Source: Vulcanimicrobiia bacterium
Lineage (GTDB): Bacteria > Eremiobacterota > Eremiobacteria > Baltobacterales > Baltobacteraceae
NCBI GenBank assembly: GCA_024281135.1
Contig: JAMXLG010000184.1
Span: 1-11,142 of the forward strand
Length of the DNA: 11,142 bases
Direction: 5' to 3'
The notes below the pieces were generated by a model. That model saw only the letters and a program-made list of their open reading frames with translations, was not told where the DNA came from and did no database searches. The first letter of the stretch is position 1, and each line of letters begins with the position of its first letter. Below, piece after piece: positions 1 through 6,450 of the stretch. A program made the position numbers and the translations under genes.

Positions 1-1307
1 GCCGTCGTAACGTCGGCGATGTTACGCACCTGCGAGGTGAGGTTCGACGCCATGACGTTGACGGAGTCGGTGAGGTCTTTCCACGTACCGGAGACGCCGC
101 GTACGTCCGCCTGACCGCCGAGCATGCCTTCCGATCCGACTTCGCGAGCGACGCGCGTAACTTCCGATGCAAACGCGTTGAGCTGGTCGACCATCGTGTT
201 GATCGTGCGCTTGAGGTCGAGAATTTCGCCTTTGACGTCGACGGTGATTTTGCGTGAGAGGTCGCCGTTTGCAACGGCCGTTGTAACGTCGGCGATGTTA
301 CGCACCTGAGCGGTCAGGTTCGATGCCATCGTGTTGACGGAGTCCGTGAGGTCTTTCCACGTACCGGCAACGCCTTGCACCTCGGCTTGTCCGCCGAGCT
401 TTCCTTCGGAACCGACTTCGCGAGCGACGCGCGTAACTTCGGATGCGAAGGCGTTGAGCTGGTCGACCATCGTGTTAACGGTGACTTTGAGTTCGAGAAT
501 TTCACCGCGAACGTCGACGGTGATCTTCTTCGAGAGGTCGCCGCGTGCAACGGCGGTCGTGACTTCGGCGATGTTACGCACTTGCGACGTCAGGTTACCG
601 GCCATCGTGTTGACCGAGTCGGTGAGGTCTTTCCACGTGCCGGCGACGCCTTTGACGTCCGCCTGTCCGCCGAGCTTTCCTTCGGAACCAACTTCGCGGG
701 CGACGCGCGTAACTTCCGATGCAAACGCGTTGAGCTGGTCGACCATCGTGTTGATCGTGTCTTTGAGTTCGGCAATTTCACCGCGCACGTCGACCGTGAT
801 CTTCTTCGAGAGGTCACCACGTGCAACGGCCGTCGTGACGTCGGCGATGTTACGCACTTGAGCGGTGAGATTACCGGCCATCGTGTTGACCGAGTCGGTG
901 AGGTCTTTCCACGTACCGGCGACGCCGGTGACCTGTGCTTGTCCGCCGAGGATACCTTCGGAACCAACTTCGCGCGCTACGCGCGTAACTTCTGAGGCAA
1001 AGGCGTTGAGTTGGTCGACCATCGTGTTGATGGTGCCTTTGAGCTGGCGAATTTCGCCGCGCGCTTCGACCGTAATCTTCTTCGAGAGGTCACCGTTTGC
1101 GACGGCGGTCGTCACTTCAGCGATGTTACGAACTTGCGCGGTCAGGTTACCGGCCATCGTGTTCACCGAGTCGGTGAGGTCTTTCCAGGTACCGGCGACG
1201 CCTTTTACGAGCGCCTGACCGCCGAGTTTTCCTTCTGAACCGACTTCGCGAGCGACGCGTGTAACTTCTGAAGCAAAAGCGTTGAGTCGATCGACCATCG
1301 TGTTGAT
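1..1307 (-). repeat. Tandem 276-bp coding repeats (92-residue HAMP units)
   Basis: Units begin at 1307, 1031, 755, 479 and 203, each starting at the Ile codon of INTMVD, with exactly 276 bp between matching bases. For example, the plus-strand string GAGGTCTTTCCA recurs at 72, 348, 624, 900 and 1176. The fifth unit is cut by the window edge after 203 bp. A hand comparison of the units at 480-755 and 756-1031 finds about 31 differences, or roughly 89% identity at DNA level. The repeats therefore resemble each other well beyond what domain conservation alone needs. The divergent unit before residue 156 is not part of this high-identity block. Confidence 0.95.
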
Positions 1308-1772
1308 CGTGCGGCTCGAACGTAAGAACTCGCCCTTGAGGGGATGGTTTTCGGTTTCGAGCGGCATGCGTTGCGAGAGATCACCGTTCGCGACGGCGCC
1401 GAGCACGCGTCCGGCTTCCGACATCGGGAATACCAGATCGTCGATGAGCTGATTCACGGAGTCGATACCGCCGCGCCACGCGCCCTTCGCGCCGTCGTAC
1501 GTCGCGCGCTTGTTGATCAAACCTTCGCGTCCGACAATTTTGCTGATGCGCTCGAGTTCGGCGTTCATCCGCACGTTTCGCTCGACGCACTCGTTGAAGG
1601 CTTGTCCGATCTCACCGTCTACGCCCGTTAACGTGTCGGGGAGGCGAACGTCAAACTTGCCGTCTCGGAAGGCCCGTAGCACGGCCAAGAGGGCCGTTTG
1701 TTGTAAACGCCCCGAATCGCCGTCTTGTGTGTTGTTGCTATTTGAAGATTGAGCTGTTACGGTCGATGACAT
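1..1772 (-). CDS. HAMP-repeat sensor protein, N-terminal part (probable hybrid histidine kinase), 3' end outside window
   Basis: An open frame runs from the ATG at 1772 to the left edge without a stop (590 codons). Residues 1-22 are a Ser/Thr/Asn/Gln-rich lead with no signal peptide or membrane helix, so the protein is probably cytoplasmic. Residues 23-155 hold a degenerate HAMP-containing unit, with segments such as [12 protein letters not shown] and [13 protein letters not shown]. From residue 156 the protein consists of 92-residue units, each with [20 protein letters not shown], then [14 protein letters not shown], then [14 protein letters not shown]: four complete units plus about 68 residues of a fifth. 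Soluble arrays of roughly 90-residue HAMP units are the hallmark of group III hybrid kinases (Nik1/Os-1) and of bacterial relatives that continue into GAF, HisKA, HATPase and receiver domains. No kinase domain is visible here, so 'kinase' is inference; a chemoreceptor-like signalling protein is the alternative. It diverges from the SpoIIE-type gene. Confidence 0.87.
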   Translation of the reverse strand, partial: MSSTVTAQSSNSNNTQDGDSGRLQQTALLAVLRAFRDGKFDVRLPDTLTGVDGEIGQAFNECVERNVRMNAELERISKIVGREGLINKRATYDGAKGAWRGGIDSVNQLIDDLVFPMSEAGRVLGAVANGDLSQRMPLETENHPLKGEFLRSSRTINTMVDRLNAFASEVTRVAREVGSEGKLGGQALVKGVAGTWKDLTDSVNTMAGNLTAQVRNIAEVTTAVANGDLSKKITVEARGEIRQLKGTINTMVDQLNAFASEVTRVAREVGSEGILGGQAQVTGVAGTWKDLTDSVNTMAGNLTAQVRNIADVTTAVARGDLSKKITVDVRGEIAELKDTINTMVDQLNAFASEVTRVAREVGSEGKLGGQADVKGVAGTWKDLTDSVNTMAGNLTSQVRNIAEVTTAVARGDLSKKITVDVRGEILELKVTVNTMVDQLNAFASEVTRVAREVGSEGKLGGQAEVQGVAGTWKDLTDSVNTMASNLTAQVRNIADVTTAVANGDLSRKITVDVKGEILDLKRTINTMVDQLNAFASEVTRVAREVGSEGMLGGQADVRGVSGTWKDLTDSVNVMASNLTSQVRNIADVTT

Positions 1773-1891
1773 GTTTTAGACGGGCCTCCTTAGGGCGTCG
1801 TCACGGATAACGCGTTTAGGACGCGACAAATCGCGCCCCAAGCCCGCTAATCTCGTTTTTACCCGGACCGACTCGCGCCAAACAAGCGAGG
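1773..1891. promoter_or_regulatory. Divergent intergenic region between the two signalling genes
   Basis: These 119 bp must hold the promoters for the leftward HAMP-repeat gene and probably for the rightward SpoIIE-type gene. On the minus strand a weak sigma70-like pair is visible: TTGTTT at 1880-1885 and TAAAAA at 1856-1861, 18 bp apart. A small inverted repeat, CGCGA-CAAA-TCGCG, lies at 1822-1835 and could be an operator half-site pair or chance in GC-rich DNA. I see no convincing plus-strand promoter. Confidence 0.3.
1785..1792 (-). promoter_or_regulatory. Ribosome-binding site of the HAMP-repeat gene
   Basis: The minus strand reads TAAGGAGG here, a near-consensus Shine-Dalgarno sequence. 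The spacer to the ATG at 1772 is 12 nt, longer than usual. It supports this ATG as the start, and the serine-rich lead that follows looks like a normal N-terminus. Confidence 0.65.
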
Positions 1892-3478
1892 GTGAAAAAG
1901 CTTGTGGTTTGGGCAGGTACACTTGGCGGGGACAAAAGAGACGGAGACCTGAACGAGGATCATTTGCTTACGGATCTATCGGAACAACTCTACGCTGGTC
2001 TCGCGCAGATTAGCGGCCAGCCCGTTTCGACTGGGCTTGGACACGGTCTGCGCATCGCAGCTCAAGCATCTGAGCTGTGTGTTTCTGCATTTGCCGACTT
2101 CTGTGCGATCTATTTGCGGAGTGGCGGTCCTGCTGCCGTAGCGTTCGCGTGCCGTGACCGTGAGCAATTTGGTGATCTTGGTTCGCGTTCTTATCAGGAT
2201 TTATTACTCGAACGCGCGCGTCTTGCGGGAACCGGCAAGCTGGTAGAAGAGCCGCTCGTCGTCGGCGGACGCCAGATCGGTGTGTTGGTGCTAGGCATCT
2301 CCGAGCCGCAAGTGCTCTCGCAAGTCGGCGGCTCGACGATCCCGCTGATTGCGACGATGCTCGCGACCGCAATCGATCAGGCCGAAGAGCTCGAGCACCA
2401 CTACATGGTGTCTAAGCGTCTGCAAAAAGCCATGCTGCCTGCACGTCTCGTGCAAGCCGAAGGACACTCGTTCGATGCCGCCTACCGGCCCGCGAGCGAT
2501 GAAGCCGACGTCGGCGGTGACTGGTACGACGCATTCGAACTCGGCGACGGCAAGATCGGCATTTCCGTCGGCGACGTCACCGGTCACGGACTCGAAGCTG
2601 CCGTTGCGATGAGCGAGATCCGGCGCGCAATTCGCGCTGCTGCTGCAACGAGTGATTCTCCAAAAGCACTACTGAATTACGTCGACGGCATTGTAAGCAC
2701 CGAAGGCATCGGCATGGCGACCGCAATCGTCGGCATCTACGACGTCTCGACCAACGTGCTGCGGTACGCTTGTGCCGGACACCCGCCGCCGGCGCTCTTG
2801 AGTGCAAACAAACGCGCGCACTTCTTACCGGGCGGCGGACTCTTGCTCGGGCTCGGCGGCAGCCCGGCGTCAGAAGATTACACAGTAACGCTCTCGCCGG
2901 GCACGAGTTGCTTCTTCTATACGGACGGGCTGCTGGAATACAGCCGCGACGTTATTGCGGGAGAACGAGCGCTCATTGCCGCCCTCGAGCGCATCGCCGT
3001 GGCGGGAACAGCGACAGCCGACGCGCTGCACGCCGAGATCTTCTCCGACATCATTAACACCGATGACTCGGCAACGCTCGCGCTTCATCATTCGGAATCG
3101 TTTAACGGCGCCTGCGAGCGCTTAGAATTCAGCGGTATTCCGATTTGCGCGAGCCTCGCGCGTGAGTCCCTCCGCCACTTCTGCCAGCGCAACGCGATCT
3201 TCGGCGACCGCCAATACGACGTGTTGAGCGCCGTCGGCGAAGCGGTGGCGAACGCCATCGAGCACGGAACGCAGAGCGCACAACACAGCTTCGTGGTCGA
3301 TCTCGATGCGCGCGCAGACGAACTCAATATCCACATCGACAGCTATGGCCACTGGCGCATGTTTACGCCGCGCGATGAACGCGGAAGAGGCATTCCCATC
3401 ATGCGCTCCTGTTCGAAGCGCCTCGAAATCTCCTCAACACACGAACGGACGCGTATCAGCCTCACGTTCGACCGTTGA
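1892..3478 (+). CDS. GAF - SpoIIE/PP2C phosphatase - RsbW-type ATPase fusion (partner-switch regulator)
   Basis: This 528-residue protein has three parts. Residues about 35-165 look like a GAF-type sensory domain. The linker at 172-186 (MVSKRLQKAMLP) is the short helix usually found before SpoIIE domains. Residues about 190-398 are the PP2C/SpoIIE phosphatase, with metal-site motifs GGDWYD (208-213) and GDVTGHG (227-233), then AGHPPP (295-300), YTDGLLEY (343-350) and DDSATLAL (391-398). Residues about 410-528 are an RsbW/SpoIIAB-like GHKL ATPase, with N box GEAVANAIEHG (449-459) and G box ERGRGIPIM (496-504). Such proteins are expected to dephosphorylate an anti-anti-sigma (STAS) protein while the ATPase domain phosphorylates one or binds a sigma factor. 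No STAS or sigma gene lies in the window. The start is uncertain: the GTG at 1892 has GAGG directly against it, whereas the GTG at 1904 would put that GAGG 12 nt upstream. No membrane segment is seen. Confidence 0.92.
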   Translation: MKKLVVWAGTLGGDKRDGDLNEDHLLTDLSEQLYAGLAQISGQPVSTGLGHGLRIAAQASELCVSAFADFCAIYLRSGGPAAVAFACRDREQFGDLGSRSYQDLLLERARLAGTGKLVEEPLVVGGRQIGVLVLGISEPQVLSQVGGSTIPLIATMLATAIDQAEELEHHYMVSKRLQKAMLPARLVQAEGHSFDAAYRPASDEADVGGDWYDAFELGDGKIGISVGDVTGHGLEAAVAMSEIRRAIRAAAATSDSPKALLNYVDGIVSTEGIGMATAIVGIYDVSTNVLRYACAGHPPPALLSANKRAHFLPGGGLLLGLGGSPASEDYTVTLSPGTSCFFYTDGLLEYSRDVIAGERALIAALERIAVAGTATADALHAEIFSDIINTDDSATLALHHSESFNGACERLEFSGIPICASLARESLRHFCQRNAIFGDRQYDVLSAVGEAVANAIEHGTQSAQHSFVVDLDARADELNIHIDSYGHWRMFTPRDERGRGIPIMRSCSKRLEISSTHERTRISLTFDR

Positions 3479-3678
3479 AAAATCAGCCTCGACTACCGGT
3501 AGTCACCCTCGGCATTTTAGCGACCTCAACGATCATCACCGAAGCGACGGCGCTCGCGCTCGGCGTCTGGGAGCGCGCGCGCGCCTTGGAAGCGCACGCG
3601 CTCAGCATAATCGGGCTCGTTTGTGCGGTCGCTTTTCTCGCGGTGTTATTCTACTGCCAGTACTGGAGCCGCCGTTAG
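3475..3678 (+). CDS. Small two-helix membrane protein, function unknown
   Basis: A 67-codon frame starts with TTG at 3475 and overlaps the TGA stop of the SpoIIE-type gene by 4 bp (TTGA), which suggests translational coupling. The product has two hydrophobic segments, residues about 9-30 (VVTLGILATSTIITEATALA) and about 42-62 (ALSIIGLVCAVAFLAVLFYC), joined by a charged loop with WERAR, and ends in a basic QYWSRR tail. I recognise no family. In favour of a real gene: it fills the whole gap from the upstream stop to the convergent stop at 3675, and its two-helix pattern is regular. Against: the rare start codon and the lack of a clear ribosome-binding site. A role linked to the upstream phosphatase, such as a membrane anchor, is only a guess from position. 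Confidence 0.5.
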   Translation: MKNQPRLPVVTLGILATSTIITEATALALGVWERARALEAHALSIIGLVCAVAFLAVLFYCQYWSRR

Positions 3679-5159
3679 AGTTTCGAATAGTCGACGGTGT
3701 CGACGAACAAAGCCGCGGCCACTTGACCGTTATCGTCGCGGCCGAAGTAATACACGAACGACTTTTTCGGCGTTTTTACCAGGTAGCCGATGGATGACAT
3801 CGGCGGCCGGCGGTCTGTCGTGAGGACTGTGTATTGACGCGGTCCGAGTGCGCCGAGCGCCTCAATTTCGGTGCGATGCTGCGGCGACAAACGTGCCCGA
3901 AAATCCGGGCGCAAGCTCTGCATGTCGACCGATCCCGCAATGGCTTGGTCGAGCCAGCGTTCTCCTTGCGCAACCATCTGCGGATTCGCGTCCGGGTGAT
4001 GCGCTTTCGCAGCGGTTTTCTCTTGTGGTTTTGCGGCGCTCTCCGACGGTACGAGTACGCCGTAAATCGCCATCACCGCGGGATCGTACGAGAACGTACC
4101 GCTGTTCGCCAAAACGATGATCGACAAATTATCATCCGGGAATCGCGCGTCTTGAGTCGCAGCTCCGGTCGTATTTCCGCCGTGCGATATGATTCGATGA
4201 CCGCTTGGAAGTTTGTTTATCGCGATACCCAGCGCGTATCCGGGAAATGTTGTTCCAATGTCGATCGGCGTCAGCATCTCGGTGAGCGAGCGTTTTGAAA
4301 GCAACGTCGGTAGACCGGCGTTCCATTTCACGAGATCCTGAGCGTTGCTGACGACAGAACCCGCGCCGGTAAACCACGTGTAGTCGATCGGCAGCGCGTG
4401 TTCCCAAGAGCCGAGCGCGAACGACTCATACTCCGTAGCAACGTTCGGCTTCGCGTCCGAATACGTTCGGACGTATGTCGACGACATCCCAAGCGGCTCG
4501 AAGATGTTGCGTTGTAAGAACTGCGCATAGGACATCTTGGAAACGCGTTCGATGAGCATCGTCAGCAGAGCGTACCCGGTGTTCGAATATTCACGCTTCG
4601 TTCCCGGCGTAAACGAAAGCGGGCGCGCATCGACCGTGCCGACGATTTGCGCGAGCGTCGCGGGGCGGTTGCCGACTTCATCAAAATCTTCACGCTCGGT
4701 GTACTCCGCATATCCGCCGGCGTGGGTCATCAGCTCTCGAATCGTCACTTTGTCCGCATGCGGAATCTCCGGCAAGTATTTCGAGAGACGATCGTTGATA
4801 TTCAGCAATCCCCGATCTTGCAACATGAGAATCGAAGCCGCCGTGAACTGCTTCGTATTCGACCCGATCGGATAGCGAGTGTCGCCGCTCGCAGCAACGT
4901 CGTCCTCGACATTGCTCTTGCCGAAGCCCTTCAGATAGACGATCTGCGTGCCACGCGCAACGCCGATGGTCACGCCGGGAGCCGCTGCACCTTCGACGGA
5001 AAGCCGCCCGATCTCATCGATCTTCGCGCTTTGCTCCGGAGTCAACGCGCTGTCTTGCGCGACTGCGGGCCGGCTCACAACACCGGCCGTGCCGACGACC
5101 ATTGAGATCATCGCTGCACACGTAATCAACTTCGAAAAACCGGCAAGCTTTATGTTCAT
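3675..5159 (-). CDS. Exported serine hydrolase, beta-lactamase/D-aminopeptidase family (PF00144)
   Basis: The product has 494 residues. It opens with a signal peptide (basic start, hydrophobic stretch about 8-29, likely cleavage after A32-V-A34). The catalytic domain carries the class C beta-lactamase-fold triad: S100-N-T-K103 (SxxK, nucleophile Ser), Y191-S-N193 (YxN), and H326-G-G in place of KTG. This family covers esterases, D-aminopeptidases, DD-peptidases and class C beta-lactamases; HGG argues against a classical AmpC. Residues about 385-494 form an extra small domain, perhaps NTF2-like, which may bind substrate. The ATG at 5159 is chosen over the longer open frame from 5375 because of the Shine-Dalgarno at 5165-5170, the signal peptide directly after it, and the arginine-rich, non-protein-like upstream translation. 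Last gene of a three-gene operon, 8 nt after the oxidoreductase. Its stop overlaps that of the convergent 67-codon ORF. Confidence 0.9.
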   Translation of the reverse strand: MNIKLAGFSKLITCAAMISMVVGTAGVVSRPAVAQDSALTPEQSAKIDEIGRLSVEGAAAPGVTIGVARGTQIVYLKGFGKSNVEDDVAASGDTRYPIGSNTKQFTAASILMLQDRGLLNINDRLSKYLPEIPHADKVTIRELMTHAGGYAEYTEREDFDEVGNRPATLAQIVGTVDARPLSFTPGTKREYSNTGYALLTMLIERVSKMSYAQFLQRNIFEPLGMSSTYVRTYSDAKPNVATEYESFALGSWEHALPIDYTWFTGAGSVVSNAQDLVKWNAGLPTLLSKRSLTEMLTPIDIGTTFPGYALGIAINKLPSGHRIISHGGNTTGAATQDARFPDDNLSIIVLANSGTFSYDPAVMAIYGVLVPSESAAKPQEKTAAKAHHPDANPQMVAQGERWLDQAIAGSVDMQSLRPDFRARLSPQHRTEIEALGALGPRQYTVLTTDRRPPMSSIGYLVKTPKKSFVYYFGRDDNGQVAAALFVDTVDYSKL

Positions 5160-5164
5160 CAAGT

Positions 5165-5170
5165 ACCTCA
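5165..5170 (-). promoter_or_regulatory. Ribosome-binding site of the second serine hydrolase, overlapping the upstream stop
   Basis: The minus strand reads TGAGGT, in which TGA is the stop of the oxidoreductase gene and GAGG is the Shine-Dalgarno core, 6 nt before the ATG at 5159. It decides the start and implies translational coupling. Confidence 0.7.
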
Positions 5171-6436
5171 CGAGTGAAATCGTTTGAGATCGAATGCGCC
5201 GATGTCGATCGTCGAGGGCGCTTCGGTGATCAACTCGCCGATCGCGCGAGCTGAAATGGCGGCCTGGGTAAACCCCAGATGCCCGTGACCGAACGAGTAG
5301 TACAGGTTTGTATGTTTGAATGCACGCCCGATCGCAGGCAGCGAATCGGGCATAAGGGGACGCGTGCCGACCCACGACGAGGTATCGGTATCCGCGAGAT
5401 CGGGAATGTAGCGTTTTGCGATGCCGTAGAGCATCTTCGAACGCCGGAAATCCGGTGATGCATCCGGCGACGCAAACTCCATGGTTCCCGCCAAACGAAC
5501 TCCGTGGTTCATCGGAGTTGCCGCGATGTGCGCTTCGTAAAAAATCATTGGACGCGCGAGTGAGACTTCGGGCTTAGCGATCATCAAGTGATAGCCGCGC
5601 GCTGCGGCTACGGGGACGTGATATCCCAACTGCCGCAGAAGATCGCCCGACCCATACCCCGCGGTGACCAATACGCGCGGGACGGACACTTGCGTCAGCA
5701 TTTTCCCTCGTGCGATATCGACGACCCAACCGCCGTCGGAACGCTGATTGAGCTTACGAACGCGGCCGGAAAGAACGACACTCTGATAGCGAACGCGCTG
5801 CGCAAGGCGCTCGCCGAAAGCCTGCGGGTCGGTGCAGTGCGCGGAATCCGGAAAAAAGATCGCGCCTGCGACCTGCGCCGCGAGTGAAGGCTCGTACGCG
5901 TGCACCTGCGCGGCATCGAGCGGCTCCGCGGAGATGCCGTGACCGCGAAGCTCGGGAAGCAATTGGCTCAATTTGTCGAGCGCACGCGAGTCCTCGACGA
6001 CCTTCAAACCTCCACGCCGCACGAGGTACTCTTGCGCACCGCATGCATCTGCGACGGAAAGAAGCGCGTCGACGGAAAGACGGTTCAGTCGCGCCGCGCC
6101 GTCGATCGAGCGTTTCGTAGCGTCGGGACGCATCGTCGCGAGCAGCCGAACGCCCCACGGCGCGAGGTGCGGCAAGTACGATGCACGCACGACGAGTGGT
6201 CCCGTTGAGTCAAGCAGCATGCGGGGCAGATCCGCAAAGAGCGACGGTTGCGCGACGGGAAAGATTTCACCGTCGTGGATGTAACCCGCGCTGCCGCTTG
6301 CCGTTCCGGCACCAGGTTCGTTCGGCTCGATCACGAGCACGCGCAAACCCGCATCATGCAGAGCAATTGCCGCAATTGTACCAATGATGCCGCTTCCGAC
6401 GATTGCGATGTCGGCGTCGGCGGTTTGGGCACCCAT
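5168..6436 (-). CDS. FAD-dependent amino-acid oxidoreductase, DadA-like (DAO family)
   Basis: The product has 422 residues, typical of single-domain D-amino-acid dehydrogenases (about 410-430). An N-terminal Rossmann motif G14-S-G16-I-I-G19 follows a beta strand (ADIAIV), and E37 in VLVIEP is the likely ribose-binding acid. The second FAD signature near the C-terminus is GTRPLMPDSLPAIG (357-370) followed by GHGHLGFT (383-390), both characteristic of DadA-type enzymes. RGYHL (280-284) and GTMEF (317-321) fit the substrate side. The family oxidises amino acids, usually D-forms, to 2-oxo acids plus ammonia and passes electrons to the respiratory chain or oxygen; the substrate cannot be read from sequence. 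Hydroxyproline, glycine or sarcosine oxidoreductases are alternatives. No signal peptide, so it is cytoplasmic or membrane-associated. Middle gene of the operon, 11 nt after the first hydrolase. Confidence 0.9.
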   Translation of the reverse strand: MGAQTADADIAIVGSGIIGTIAAIALHDAGLRVLVIEPNEPGAGTASGSAGYIHDGEIFPVAQPSLFADLPRMLLDSTGPLVVRASYLPHLAPWGVRLLATMRPDATKRSIDGAARLNRLSVDALLSVADACGAQEYLVRRGGLKVVEDSRALDKLSQLLPELRGHGISAEPLDAAQVHAYEPSLAAQVAGAIFFPDSAHCTDPQAFGERLAQRVRYQSVVLSGRVRKLNQRSDGGWVVDIARGKMLTQVSVPRVLVTAGYGSGDLLRQLGYHVPVAAARGYHLMIAKPEVSLARPMIFYEAHIAATPMNHGVRLAGTMEFASPDASPDFRRSKMLYGIAKRYIPDLADTDTSSWVGTRPLMPDSLPAIGRAFKHTNLYYSFGHGHLGFTQAAISARAIGELITEAPSTIDIGAFDLKRFHS

Positions 6437-6443
6437 GCACGGA

Positions 6444-6450
6444 TCCCCTA
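6444..6450 (-). promoter_or_regulatory. Ribosome-binding site of the DadA-like gene, overlapping the upstream stop
   Basis: The minus strand reads TAGGGGA: TAG is the stop of the first serine hydrolase and AGGGGA is a Shine-Dalgarno-like sequence 7 nt before the ATG at 6436. The same stop-within-RBS layout recurs at the next junction. Confidence 0.6.

Noticed and set aside
331..995. Long plus-strand open frames (331-861 and 375-995) opposite the HAMP repeats
   Set aside because: They repeat with the same 276-bp period as the minus-strand units and arise from the strong codon bias of that gene. Their translations (Ser/Thr/Arg-rich or His/Asp/Arg-rich repeats) match no family, and the minus-strand frame is clearly HAMP.
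1..1307. The periodic array as a CRISPR, satellite or integron-type repeat
   Set aside because: The period is 276 bp with no distinct spacers, and each unit encodes a continuous HAMP segment in one frame.
1822..1835. Inverted repeat CGCGA-CAAA-TCGCG as a terminator
   Set aside because: The arms are only 5 bp, there is no following T-run, and it sits between divergent starts where a terminator is not expected. It is kept only as a note within the intergenic feature.
3675..5159. Calling this gene an antibiotic-resistance AmpC beta-lactamase
   Set aside because: SxxK and YxN are shared by the whole PF00144 family; the third motif is HGG instead of KTG and there is an extra C-terminal domain, so resistance cannot be inferred.
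5160..5375. N-terminal extension of the second serine hydrolase to a start at 5375
   Set aside because: The extra 72 residues are Arg-rich, overlap the oxidoreductase coding region, and precede an evident signal peptide with its own RBS at 5165-5170.
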